Source: Aselliscus stoliczkanus (lineage: Eukaryota > Chordata > Mammalia > Chiroptera > Hipposideridae). Taken from it: a DNA stretch of 64,000 nt. Position numbers and translations under genes: made by a program. The number at the start of each line of letters is the position of its first letter. The first letter of the stretch is position 1. This document shows positions 22,941-34,200 of this stretch, piece after piece. The notes beneath the pieces were generated by a model that saw only the letters and a program-made list of their open reading frames with translations, ran no database searches and had not been told where the DNA came from. The stretch lies in assembly GCA_033961575.1 (NCBI GenBank), contig CM066734.1, positions 81,614,501 to 81,678,500 of the forward strand. The letters are read 5' to 3'.

Positions 22941-24214
22941 TGTAGGCAATTTACAAAGGATTGACTTTTGCAAAAAATCAGACTAAAGTGGATGTTGTAA
23001 CAACCAACAAAACTAACTAAATTACATGAGGTAGAGAAAAAAACTCCAGAAAGTAATTGGGAACTCTAATTTCTGAGGAGTTTCTGGTCTCTACCAAATT
23101 TTTGTATAGTATTGTTTAACATATTTATTTATAATTAATTTTTATATAAATCATCTACATATTTTAAATTCTGTCTTTCGAGGCAGCTCACAAATATACA
23201 GGAAAAAATTTTACTGGTGGTGTAATTATATTGTTAATTTATACTGTTAAGTGTATGACAAAGGATTATAAAATTGTAAATTGTTAAAAGGCAGAAAATA
23301 CTACCTCACATGACAAATAACCAAAAAGTGGATACAAAAGAGATAGCACATATTTGCTAGTTTAGAATTCTCAGATATGGAGTGAAAGTTGAATCTATCG
23401 TCCCTTCTGCTATTTTACAGTAATCACCCTCCCATTTGTCTACAGACATCCTCAATATCTGGTATTTATTTCTGCTATGCTTGTTTTCCATCTGTAGGAA
23501 AAAAAAACACTAGTATATCAGTAATTTTTGCAAGTTGTTCTCATATCGTTTGAAATATGAATAATTGCTCTGTAATGATGGTTGCATTTTTGGATAAACT
23601 TTAGATCCTCTTAATTCTCTCATTGCTAGAAACTTAATGCACAATGATTTCCATTTAATCCATCAGGTAAATTTTCTTTGAAAAATAGCCTGCATTGGAG
23701 AGTACAATAATATTGAATTTAGGACCACTATTGGATTTTCAGTTTTCTGATACGTTTTGAAAGGCATGTAACTGAATAAATACTAATAAAATTTTTACTC
23801 AACCTGATGAATTCCATAGATAATATATTGTTTGATAGGCTTCCCCAAAGAAAGGCATATGCACAAAGGTACATATGCTCAATACCACTGTCAGGTTAGC
23901 TCTGTGGAATATTTATTTGACAATGCCCTGGTTATATAGTGACCAAAAATGCCCGCTGCTCTTGGATGCTCTGGTAAGTAGTTTGATGAATGAGCTTGGC
24001 TGGACTGTTTTGTATGAATATTCTTGGGTACCTTACATATAACAGATATCATTTTGGTCATCAATAATTAAATACATTTACATGTGAAAAACACATAGAA
24101 CTGGTTTAAACATTTTGAATATTTGACTGGCCATGGGAAATTAATGTAACCTGAAATGTGCTCAAGATTTTGTATTTACATGCTCTTTAATTATAGGACA
24201 GTAAACTATAGAGA

Positions 24215-24375
24215 AGATGGAAGCATGCTTTCAATACAACTTTGGGTAAGTTAACTTCTTAGTGCCTCAGTTTCTTCATATGGAAATGGGAATGTTGTGA
24301 GCATTAAATAGATTAATACATAAAGTTCTTAGGCGAATAATGACAATTAGTAAAGCTAATTACTATTGTTAAGGT
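24215..24375 (+). repeat. MIR SINE
   Basis: 'TTTGGGTAAGTTAACTTCTT', 'TGCCTCAGTTTCTTCATATG', 'GAGCATTAAATAGATTAATA' follow the MIR 3' half. Confidence 0.75.
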
Positions 24376-24568
24376 GCTGCCTCACTCCTAATTTTTAGAA
24401 TTTCTATTCACTGTAATAAGGCATCATATCTGCTGGAGAGTGACAAAAAAAAATAAGAAATGACAGAGATTTCTTTTTGAATTGACTGCTAGAAAACCAT
24501 GTATCTAAAATATGAAAATGTTCCCTCTGAAGGTTTATCCTCTTTAGTTAAAAAAATGACCACTTGTA

Positions 24569-24648
24569 TTGGGTTATCTGAAAAGTCATGCTGCATTTTT
24601 GCAATGAAAACATAGAAAAAATAAGTCATGACTTTTCCAACAATCCAA
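24569..24648. mobile_element. Mariner-type MITE (TTGGGTT family)
   Basis: 80-bp near-palindrome: TTGGGTTATCTGAAAAGTCA at one end and TGACTTTTCCAACAATCCAA at the other, with TA at 24567-24568 and 24649-24650. Centre has TTTTTGCAATGAAAACATAG. Confidence 0.9.
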
Positions 24649-24663
24649 TAAAAAAGGAGCATT

Positions 24664-25130
24664 TTAAAAAAATTCTTTTATTGTGAAATAAACTTTATAA
24701 AAAATTAGTTTCAGGAGCATAACACAGTGCAATAGTTATACTTTTTACCCCTCAAAGGGACAACCCCCAATTTGCCTCCAATTTGCCACCCCACTCTGCC
24801 TCCTCCCCCAATTTGCCACCCCACTCCACCCGCATATCATACATATCTATTACAATTCCATTGACTCCACTCCCCACACCATACTCCACATCCCATGACT
24901 ATATATATTAAATTATAATTGGCATACAATATTATACAACATCAGCTTCAGGTGTACAGTGCAGTGATCAAGCCTCTACCTATCCATGAAGTAGTTTCCC
25001 TAACAAGACATGTGACCATCTGACACCCCACAAAATATTTACAACATTATTAATTATATTCCCCAAATTATCTTTCATATCCCCATGGCAATATTGTAGT
25101 TACCTATCTAAGCAGCATCTTTTTTTAATC
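24664..25130 (-). mobile_element. L1 3' end
   Basis: Antisense L1 3' UTR: AATTAGTTTCAGGAGCATAA, a repeated CCCAATTTGCCACCCCACTC block (24770-24830), 'ATATTATACAACATCAGCTT', 'CAGGTGTACAGTGCAGTGAT', 'GACATGTGACCATCTGACA'. The duplicated CCACCCC block is a local expansion. Confidence 0.85.
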
Positions 25131-25714
25131 CAAATCCTTCTCTCTTCTTAAAGTCAATTATCACAAGAATTATTTAATGGAAATTAGAAGAAGAAAAAAA
25201 ATAGGCTGTGGGGTATTATAATATGACTCATAGGTAAGTGTGAATGGTTCACAATTCAGTTTGGTACATGCAGTTATCACCAGTGTTGTCCTTAACGAAT
25301 GTTGTTTACATGGTAATAATGATAATATATGGAGCATCACTGTATTTCTGTAACAAGCATGTAAATGAAAAAGTATGAAAAATAGCTGGTGACTTTTTAA
25401 ATACAGATAAGTTAGAAACTGGTAATGAGAGCTGTGAAAGGAGTCTGAAGCAAGATGTCAGGGTTGGTGGTTGATTGACCAAGATGATGTGATAACTGAT
25501 CGTTTTAGGATATTTACTTTTGAAGTAAACATAGATTAATTGATTTGAAGGAGCTGGTCAGAATTTATAGCAGAAAAAGTTTGGGTAGATTTAGAGTTAT
25601 TTTGAAGTTATATTTTAACTGTGTTATGTAGTTATAATTTATTAATGATTCTTCTGGTTTTTTTGTAATTTTTTAGGCTTTTATTAAAGACTTACAAAAT
25701 CGTAGGACTTCTGC

Positions 25715-25925
25715 TAAGAATATGACATATTTCATCTTATGTAATGCCTACAACAATTATATTGATATAGGTATTTGTCATCTCATTTTTAGTTGAAGAA
25801 ACTGAGATGTGAAGAGATTAAGTGATTTGTTTAAGGCCATATAGCCAGTAAGTGTGTAAACTTAGAATTGAACAAGGACTTTGAACCCAAAGTTTCTTAA
25901 CCATTGTACAATAACCATTGTATTA
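25715..25925 (-). repeat. MIR SINE
   Basis: Antisense MIR: 'GAAGAAACTGAGATGTGAAG', 'GATTAAGTGATTTGTTTAAG', 'CATATAGCCAGTAAGTGTGT', 'TTGAACCCAAAGTTTCTTAA'. Confidence 0.8.
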
Positions 25926-26759
25926 TATTACTTTCTTGTCATTTCCTTTTTATTACAAAGCTAAACTAAAAGTGGGGTTTTCTGTCTCCATTTTCTATAT
26001 GCTCACTCCTACTATAATGGTAAAAGCACACCAAGACTTTTAAAGACTCCGAACTAATTGGAAACCAGGAGGTAGTGGCACATTATAGAAAGACTACAAG
26101 CTGTAGTCAGCTAGACTTCGGTGTGCAGATGTCCTGTCCTCCTTAAGGAAATGGGAGATGAATGATATCACCACTGCTATGGGCAGCATTTGGCTTGGTT
26201 GATAAAATTATCTGAACCAACTAAAGTGGTATCATTGATAAAGTCTTATATCCAAGGGGCAGTCAAGAACCTTCATTAGCATCTTAGTCAGGTAAAGGTT
26301 CATTTAAAACAAAGAATATTCTTAAGAAAACATTAAAAATTTTTCACTCTACAATGAGGAGCAACAGGATAATCTTTATCTGGGGTTATATGTTCCGTCC
26401 TACATTGACCATTCCTCTTCCTTGAAGGACTCCTTAGTCCTTGGTCAGGTGTCTTGGAGATGGGATATATTTCATTAATTTAACTTATAAATACATTAGA
26501 AGTATTCATTGTCAGGCATTTCTTAGGTGTTCTCAAAGTGTGTCCTTTTAAGTGTTTTTTCTTTTTTCTTCCTGTACATGTTTTCTAACTGACTTTCTGA
26601 AAGGACTGACTATCCTAATCTAGAACTAAGGTAGGGGTAAAAAACATAGTGTGAAATTATCAATCATTTCCAACTTGGAAGGTGATTACTAGGATTCTGA
26701 TCCTTCTAGGGCATAGCATTTAAAAAGATAATACACAGGAAAAAAAAAACACAACTTAC

Positions 26760-26878
26760 CAAAGACACTATCTTTTTATTTAGGTTCATGAATTCTTGTG
26801 AATATGACTTTTCAAAGCTGCTGTCATAGTCAATGTTATTGACCTTAAAGCTGATGTGATAGTAGAAAGGTGTCTTCC
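26760..26878 (-). CDS. TMPRSS11C: TMPRSS11C exon 3 (start of SEA domain)
   Basis: Exon of 119 nt: two bases complete Gly58, then 39 codons (residues 59-97) end in phase 0. It encodes KTPFYYHISFKVNNIDYDSS followed by FEKSYSQEFMNLNKKIVSL, the first part of the extracellular SEA domain. The FYYHxSFKVNNIDYDS and YSQExM.LNKxIVSL blocks are characteristic of TMPRSS11C; TMPRSS11F has the looser FYYLASFKVTNIKY. The acceptor is a clean pyrimidine tract ending CTTCTCAG and the donor is GTAAGT at 26759. SEA domains sit between the membrane and the protease domain in this family and are often autoproteolysed. The exon is fully open. Confidence 0.95.
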
Positions 26879-26952
26879 CTGAGAAGGAGAAAAAAGAAAA
26901 ACATAGTTCTCACTTTGCTCATTGTGCAACTACTTTCATTCTTGTTTTTTAA

Positions 26953-27125
26953 TGTTAGTATATTTTTAAATTATTTTCTTTTAGTTATAGTTGACATTCA
27001 ATATTATTTTATATTAGTTTCAGGTGTACAGCATAGTGGTTAGCCATTTATATAATTTATGTGGTGATTCGCCCCTCCCCCGATTAATATAGTACCCACC
27101 TGGCACTGTTGCAACTACTTTTATT
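26953..27125 (-). mobile_element. L1 3' end
   Basis: 'TTATAGTTGACATTCAATAT', 'TAGTTTCAGGTGTACAGCAT', 'TAGTACCCACCTGGCACTG', the antisense of the young L1 3' UTR. The left end lies about 75 bp upstream of exon 3's acceptor. Confidence 0.85.
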
Positions 27126-27700
27126 CTTAAGAACATCATGTAAAACATAATACTCTGATAAAATTTCAGGTACCTCAACATTTAAATAGTCTTGATTCCT
27201 AGTGATTGTTGAAACAACTTTGCCAGAGGAATGTTTATTACATTATAACTTTACCGAAGGATGTATTCAGGAATTTTAATGTCAAATTTAATTGTGCCAG
27301 TTTTCAAGTCTGGGCAATCAGGAGACAGATATGTAACTATGAGGTAAAATTATATTAAAGCATAGATAATAATCTTAGCTTTTGTGATTATCACAGATTA
27401 CATTTTGGAAAATCAGTAGAGTCCTAGGTTTTATCATTTATGAAGTGCCTAGGAAATGAAAATGAATAAAGAAGAAAATAAAATGAGACATGACTTGTAA
27501 GTACTGCAAATTAAGTAAATAGAATAAAAAAAAAGTCTAACCTATGATTTTAGAAATGTAAAGCAAAGGTTAAAGTTCAAGCTTAGGCTAGACTGTGCTC
27601 TTTCAATACATCAAATATAGTAGAAATTAAAAATTTTTTGTAACTTTTCTAGGTCCCATTGTACCCCTTCATTTCATAGACTGGGAGGGGAGTTAGGGAG

Positions 27701-27746
27701 GGAAGGGAGAGAGAGAGAGAGAGTGAGAGAGAGAGAGAGAGAGAGG
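27701..27746. repeat. (GA)n purine tract
   Basis: A GA-repeat core within about 65 bp of almost pure purine (27681-27746), with one T interruption. Confidence 0.9.
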
Positions 27747-27859
27747 CTACAAAGAGAAAGGAGAGAGAGGAGAAAAAGAGATGGGGAAGGAAAAGCATTT
27801 TGTAACACTGAGAAAATCTTTAATATAAGTGAAGTTAATTATTTGGAAAAATGTTTTTT

Positions 27860-29590
27860 GTTCACTAAACAAATAATCAAAGAAATGTAAAGTAAAATGA
27901 GATATCATTTTCTTCAATTAAATTGTCAAAGATGAAAATCAATAATGCCCAAGCTGAGGTAGCTCTACTTATATCAGACAAAACAGACTTTAAGTTAAAA
28001 ACAGTAACAGAAGAAAAAAATGGATACATTATGAGAAATATACAACCTTCTAAGAGTGAATCATGAAGAAATAGAACAGACCAATAAGGAGTAAGGAGAT
28101 TGAATTAATAATCAAAAACCTTTCAATACAGAAAAGTCCAGACCAGATGGTTTCACTGGTAAATTTTACCAAACATGTAAAGAAGATTCAAGTCAATCCT
28201 TCTCAAAATTGTCTAAAAATAGAAGAGGAGGAAACACTTCTAAACTCATTTTATGAGGCCAGCACTATCCTAATAACAAAGTCACAAAAGAAAACTACAG
28301 ACCAATATCCCTGATGTATATAGGTGCAAAAATCCTCAACAAAAGTACTAGCAAAGTGAATTTAGCAATACATTAAAATACATACCCATTGGGGTCAGCC
28401 GGGTGGCACGTTGGTTAGGAGCTGGCTTGGGACACCAGCTCTGAGCAGTGGGGCCCCAGTTCAGATCCCACATATGAGAGCCAGTGACACTGCCCTCTAC
28501 AGCTAAGATGGTGAACAACAGCTCCACCTGGTTGCCTCTATAGCTAAGATGGTGAATGTTGCCTCTATAGCTAAGATGGCTGGCGATGGTGTGGGCTGCA
28601 GCCTCTGCTGCAGTGGGCTGCCATAGGCTACAGTGAGTGGCCGGCAGTCAGCATGAGCTGCCAAGGGCTGCCGTGAGTGACCATCCAGAGGCCCGGGAGC
28701 TACTGCCTCACGCAGGAAGAGTGCAATGAGGATACCAACATGGGCCAGTGAAGCAACGTCCTCCACAACTAGACTGAAGAACAAAAAAGGGCCACAACTT
28801 GTCTGTTCCCCTTCCCTGATTCCCATACACTGTTCCCCTCCCCCAATTCCTTAATAAAATCTTTAAAAAAATAAAAAATAAAATAAAATACACAACAATC
28901 AAGTGGGATTTATCCCTGGGATGCAAAAATAGCTTAATATATACCAATCAATAAATGTGATACACAGAATTAATAGAATAAAATATAAAGTCATATGATC
29001 ATGTCAATAGATGCAGAAAAGGCATTTGACAAAATGTGATGTCCCTCTCACGTTTTAAAAATGCTCAACCAGTCAGGTCTAGAAGAAACATACCTCAACA
29101 TAATAAAGCCACAGCTAACATCATACTCAATGCTGAAATGTTAAAAGCTTTTCCTCTAAGGTCAGGAACAAGCCAAGAATGTCTACTGTCACTACTCCTA
29201 TTTAACATAGTACTAGAAATCCTATCCAGAACAATCAGGAAAGAGAAAGAAATAAAAGGCATCTAAATTGCAAAGGAAGAAATAAAATTGTTATTATTTG
29301 TGGATGATATGATTTTATATATAGAAAATTCTATACACTTCACCAAAAAACTGTTCGAACTAATTGAGTCTAGTGAACTTGCAGGATATAAAAATCAACA
29401 TACATAAAGCAGTTGTGTTTTTATACGCTGACAATGAAACATCTGAAATTATATATATGTATGGTCATAATCATTTTGCAATATTTAAGTGTATTGAATT
29501 AACTCGTACACATTCAACTTACATAATGTTATATGTCAATTATATCTCAATGAAGCTGGAAAAAGAAAATTCTAAAGGAACATAATATTT
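27860..29590 (+). mobile_element. L1 ORF2 fragments, split by a long SINE
   Basis: A patchwork of plus-oriented L1. 28100-28390 and 28885-29450 belong to the reverse transcriptase region: [19 protein letters not shown] (about 29150-29208) and a catalytic-type LFVDDMILY (29294-29320) are readable. Stops and frameshifts break the frame. 27860-27945 resembles a later part of ORF2, and 29450-29585 resembles the L1 3' end, so the copy is rearranged. The T+ SINE at 28391-28880 sits inside it. Confidence 0.85.
28391..28880 (+). mobile_element. Long T+ SINE with internal tandem expansion
   Basis: Head GGGGTCAGCCGGGTGGCACG, B box AGTTCAGATCCCA, GTGACACTGCCCTC, then three copies of the AGCTAAGATGG block (about 28502, 28540 and 28570) joined by GTTGCCTCTAT. 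The GC-rich body and a CCTTAATAAAATCTTT-polyA end follow. The A-rich flank AAAATACA is repeated on both sides, a possible diverged duplication. Antisense open frames here are not genes. Confidence 0.88.
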
Positions 29591-30056
29591 TGTTATATAT
29601 TTTTATTCATATATTATATAATTTTTTATTTTCCTATTAAAATATCAGGGTTGAGACTCTAGGGCATTGAAGCAGTCTTAAGTTATATTAACTTGTTGGA
29701 CTACTAAATAAGTTTCAAACACTAGGGAGGAAAGCCATTATCTAGCTCTGTTATCCTATTAGGGCACTGAACCCTTAAGTAGACGGTATAATGGTAAATT
29801 AAGTAAATGTACCGTTGAATTCAGAGTAAAAGGTACTGTTGAAAACAGATTCTCATAATAAAGGATTAACTCCTCTGCTTCAAATATAACCTAGACTGTG
29901 AGTAGAGAAAAAGACCTAGTATCTTCTGTTATTTTTATTGGTGTTTTCTTTCTAGAAGAGTCATATTTTCAAATAATCCAGGTCACATTCTGGGCTAGGG
30001 TTAAGAGCTCCAGAGAAGACTAGATCCTGAATAATTCTCCTCTTTGTATTGTTATT

Positions 30057-30507
30057 ATTATTTTTAAAGATTTTATTAGGGAATTGGGGGAGGGGAACAG
30101 CATTGGGGAATCGGGAAGGGGAACAGACAAGTTGCTTTTCTTTTGAACTTCAGTCTAGTTGTGGAGGATGTCACTTCACTGGCCCATGCTGGTATTATCA
30201 TTACACTCTTCCTGGGCGAGGCAGTCGCTCTCTGGCCACTGACTGCTACTCACAGTGGCTCATCGCAGGTCATGCCGGTTGCCAGCCACTCACAGTAGCT
30301 TATGGCAGCCCACTGCAGCAGGGGCTGCAACCTATGCTGTCGCCAGCGACTCACGGCAGCCCAGCTTCAGATAGAGCTGTTGTTCACCATCTTAGCTGCA
30401 GAGGGCACAGCATCACTGGATTTCTATGTGGGATCCGAACAGGGCCCTGCTGCTCAGAGCTGGCGCTCCCAAGCCAACTCTTAACCAACGCGCCACTCAT
30501 TTGGCCC
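30057..30507 (-). mobile_element. Long T+ SINE
   Basis: Reverse-oriented copy: AAAGATTTTATTAGGGAATT at its left end (the AATAAAATCTTT tail) and GCGCCACTCATTTGGCCC at its right (head). Flanks CTCCTCTTTGT and CTCCTCTTTAT are a short duplication. A 164-codon plus-strand frame across it is a by-product of the GC-rich body. Confidence 0.9.
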
Positions 30508-30559
30508 TCCTCTTTATGTTTGAATGTGTTTTTAATTTTTTGATTTCCAAGTGATTTTT

Positions 30560-30706
30560 ATTTTATTTTTTTAGCTGAGCCATCCTACCACCTGTTGGCA
30601 GCTCAGCGGCTGCTAAGCTCGGACTGGGCATCGAACTGCTGTTGCTCATAGCTCAGCTCGCACTCTTGAGCAAGCTCTAACCCAACTGAGCCACTTGGTC
30701 TGCCCT
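30560..30706 (-). mobile_element. tRNA-derived SINE, second type
   Basis: Minus-strand head GGGCAGACCAAGTGGCTCAG, A-box-like TGGCTCAGTTGGGTTAGAGC, and a body 'CAACAGGTGGTAGGATGGCT' before CAGCTAAAAAAA. Inserted about 50 bp from the long SINE to its left. The same type is at 54930-55090, and its head forms part of the chimera at 19418. Confidence 0.8.
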
Positions 30707-30876
30707 GATTTTTTTTTTAATTTGAGGTATAATTGACATATAACATATTAGTTTCAGGTATACAAATAATGGTTGATATATGTATATATCATGAAGTGAT
30801 CACAACAGTAAATTTAGTTAACATCCATCCAAGTGATTTTTATGCACATTCAAGCTTAAGAAGCAAGGTTTACATA

Positions 30877-31045
30877 AGTGGCTCTCAGTCTACGGTTCCA
30901 ATTAGGATCACATGTGGAGTTTTAAGAATCATCATCACTTGTGCCCTATCCCCCTCAGAGCCTATTGGTGTGGGTGGGAACATCAACGATGTTTTAAGTA
31001 AGTGCCCCAGGTGATTTTAAGGTGAGGCCAGGGTTAAGTATGAGG
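30877..31045. mobile_element. hAT MITE (MER5A-like)
   Basis: GTGGCTCTCAGTCTACGGTT, 'TTAGGATCACATGTGGAGTT', 'CCCCAGGTGATTTTAAGGTG' and 'AGGCCAGGGTTAAG' follow the MER5A order. Confidence 0.75.
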
Positions 31046-32974
31046 CTTCCTGAGAATATTTATGAAAGCTGAGTTCAGCCCTTGGTCTAGAGGGAGGTAA
31101 TAGGGTCTGTTCCACATGGGTTTGGTAGGGGCAAGGTGTTGCAGTCCACATTATCCTTGTTGTGGCAGAATTTTTGGGCCTCTGAGAGAAAGGATGGACC
31201 CTGAAGACAGGAATGGAGAATCTCTCCTGTGATAAGGGACAAGGAAGGGTGAAACTTCCTGCATGTAAGGCCCTTCTGCTTACTGCAGTGGTCGTTTAGG
31301 GTGAAGGGTGTGTGTCAAAGCCTTTAATGGCATATTCTCAAGATGCAGATGTGATTTCTCCATGTAATATCACCCAAGGAAGAAACCCAGAGAAGGAAGA
31401 GAAGAGGAAGAAATGGAAGGTTCTCAGGTAAATGTTGTGTCCTGGCCAGGGCTCTGTCCTCTTATTTTCCTGAAATGCCATGTTTTTATAACATGGAAAC
31501 ATTTATTTCTTTACCTCTGGTGCTCCTGCTTAACAAGTTTGTTTTCAACTACATTTCCCCCCTTCTCTTTCTATGAAAGTCAGCTTTAGCTCTTTATCAT
31601 ACTCTAAATCCCAGAGCCGTCTTTCCATTTTCTCCATTCATACTCCCGATATGCGTTGAACAATTTCCACAGAATTCCAATGAATTAATGACCTGCAACT
31701 TTTGAACAATATTCTATAATATGACAGATTCACTTGGGAAGGTGGTGATATTCAAAATTCCTATGTGGGATGAGGTGGGGTCCTGGATATCAGGAAGAAG
31801 TAGAATGTAGTGTTTAGGTCCCATCTGAATGTTCCATTAGCTCTATGTAGACCAGAATTAAGAAAATGCACATCTAATCAGGATAGTGCTAATGGCCCAG
31901 CATAGCTCAGAAATTTCTGAAAAAGAAGAGTAATTAAAACAAATGGGCTCCATAAATGCTAAAGAAAGATTAGCTATTTAAATACACTATTAGAAATTAC
32001 AGAAAATGGGTGCCCTATGTGTCTTGACATTTTAATAAGGTTGTTTTTCATGATTAGATTTAGATTACAATTTACTTATTTGTATGGCCAATATCAGAGC
32101 AGTTAGTGTCCTTTGGCAAACAGGCACCTGATATCAGCTTGTCCCTTTACAGCTGATGTTAACTTCATTCATTTGGTCAGGTATGGTCTGCCAGATTCCT
32201 CTTTGTACTTTTAAAAAATTTCTTCAAACTAATCTAAAAATATTGTTCAAAGAAATGGATTTATGTTGAATATTCTTTTAAGATGCTACTTATCCATTGA
32301 GAAATATTTTGTGTGTAGTCAGGACCATACATATATTGTGGGCTTATAATGAACTGATAACAGTATCAGTGCACTTCTTTCTGTATGGCTCCACATCTAG
32401 CTCTTTCTCAGATATGGTGACTTATTTGCTCAAAACTGGGTTCTGGTGGCAACTGATTACTCTCATTCTTGGCAGCTGTTATCTTAGAAGATATGAATCA
32501 CCTTAAATACCGAGTTTGAGCCTTGGTTTCTGTTATCCACATTTAAGACTTGCTGAAGGTAGTTTTTCATGCCAGGTTTTCCCAAACGTGCCTCCAGAGA
32601 GTCAAAGAGATGACTTTTACAGGATTTATTAGAGTTAATATTAAACTTGGCACTGAAGAAATGCTCTAGGCAAAGGATCTCACATATTTATCATTTTTGC
32701 CCTTGAAAGCAAGAAAACAAAGCAAACACGTTTGAATTTGAGAAGGAATTATTTTTCCCTAGACTCTGATGTTTTTCCCTTTCATTTCCTATTTGAAAGT
32801 GAACTTGCTATTTTGGGGGCTAAGAGTTTCTATTTACAGTTAACACAGGAAGTTTTGGAAATATCCTGAAATAGTAGTATTGAGAAAATCAGCAAAAGAG
32901 ATTAACTTTCTGTATGCATTGGCAAGCTTATCTGCTAATTTTCTCACCAGTTAAAGCCTAAACTACTGCAATGG

Positions 32975-33235
32975 AATTTTTTATTATTTCTTTTTTTTTT
33001 CAGGTACAGTTGACATTCAATATTATTTTATATTAGTTTCAGGTGTATAGCATAGTTGTTAGACATTCATATAATTTATGCCATGATCCCCCTGATTAGT
33101 CTAGTACCCACCTGGCACTATACATAGTTGTTGCAACATTATTGACTATATTCCCTATGTTTTATTTTACATTCCCGTGACTATTTTGTAACTACAAATT
33201 TGTATTTCTTAATCCTTTCACCTTTTTAACGTGAG
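32975..33235 (-). mobile_element. L1 3' end
   Basis: 'TACAGTTGACATTCAATATT', 'GTTTCAGGTGTATAGCATAG', 'GTCTAGTACCCACCTGGCAC' and 'ACTATATTCCCTATGTTTTA', the antisense of the young L1 3' UTR. Confidence 0.88.
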
Positions 33236-33705
33236 AAGAAAAAACAATGTGTTATTTATTGATTTCCTTTCTTCCCTTTTCCTGTAGCGATGCAATTTAT
33301 TACTTTTAACTGAGCAGATGCTATCCAAAAACTAAAAAACAAACAAACAAAAAAAAAACTACACTTACCTCCCTCTGTTACATCTATTTGTGATGTAGTG
33401 CATTTAGGTTTAACAAATGGAATGGAAGGGAAAGTGGTATGGGCAAACTACTGAGATGTTTTCTTACTGAGGGAGAACACACTCTTCTTTTTTACCTTTT
33501 GTCTGGCTGGAACGTGGACATGAAAGCAAGAACTTGCACAATCACTTTGGACATTGAGATGATCTGGGCAAGGTAGGTCATATTGGAGCAAATAGAATGA
33601 GCCTGGGTCCCTGCCATCCTGAAGTGATACACTGAGGCTGGGCCACTGACTTCTGAACTTATTAGTACAGTATCTGAATCTTATGTGTGTCTGTCTCCCT
33701 CTAGA

Positions 33706-33876
33706 TCTGTGGTCTCAACTTTGGCTGCACATTAGAACCACCCGGGGAGATTTGAGAATGACAATTTCCACTAAAGATAGCATCTCTGAGAGTGGTGCTT
33801 GTGTACTAGTATTTTTTTAAAAAGCATTCCAGGTGATTCTAAGGTGCAGCCAGGGTTAAGTTTCACTGCTCTAGAT
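33706..33876. mobile_element. hAT MITE (MER5A-like)
   Basis: TGTGGTCTCAACTTTGGCTG, 'CACATTAGAACCACCCGGGG', 'TTCCAGGTGATTCTAAGGTG', 'CAGCCAGGGTTAAGTTTCAC'. Copies at 30877 and here are of the same type. Confidence 0.8.
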
Positions 33877-33877
33877 C

Positions 33878-34200
33878 AGGGGTCTGCAAACTCTGAAATC
33901 TACCGTGCCTCCTGGTTTTATATGGCCTATGAGCTAAGAATGGTTTTCACATTTTTTAGAAGTTGAAAAGTCAAAAGGAGAATAATATTTTATGACACAT
34001 AAAAATTATATGAAATTAAAATTTTAGTGTCTATGAATAACGTTTTATTGGAAAATAGCCACATTCACTTATTTGCATATTGGCTGCTTCAGCACTACAA
34101 CAGTAGATTTGAGTAGTTGTAATAGAGGCTATAATGGCCTATCAAGAGGAAAATAAATAGTATCTGTTCCTTTACAGGGAAAAGATGCTGACCTTGATCT
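33878..34200. mobile_element. hAT (Charlie-like) non-autonomous element
   Basis: Starts CAGGGGTCTGCAAACTCTGA and ends with a diverged inverted end around AAGATGCTGACCTTG. The interior shows 'AACGTTTTATTGGAAAATAG' and 'TTGCATATTGGCTGCTTCAG', as in the CAGGGGTC(T/G)GCAAAC family. It abuts the MER5-like copy. Confidence 0.7.

Larger units (their letters stand above)
16578..26759 (-). other. TMPRSS11C intron 3
   Basis: About 10.2 kb between exon 4 (acceptor TTTCTAACAG) and exon 3 (donor GTAAGT). Holds L1, L2, SINEs and MITEs listed separately. 16820-17430, 18070-19400, 19940-20400, 21440-22850, 22950-24200 and 25130-25700 show nothing I can assign; the open frames at 18196-18553 and 22566-22814 look like chance. 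Confidence 0.9.

Noticed and set aside
24770..24830. Repeated CCCAATTTGCCACCCCACTC block as a possible CRISPR or satellite
   Set aside because: Only two to three units within an L1 3' UTR, and the window is mammalian; a local duplication in the L1.
29036..29266. Reverse-transcriptase-like open frame
   Set aside because: It is a fragment of a dead L1 ORF2, with stops before and after; not an independent gene.
30049..30543. 164-codon plus-strand open frame
   Set aside because: It runs through a reverse-oriented long SINE; the same antisense peptide pattern (SSCGG..FTGPCW) recurs in the other copies, so it follows the repeat and not a gene.
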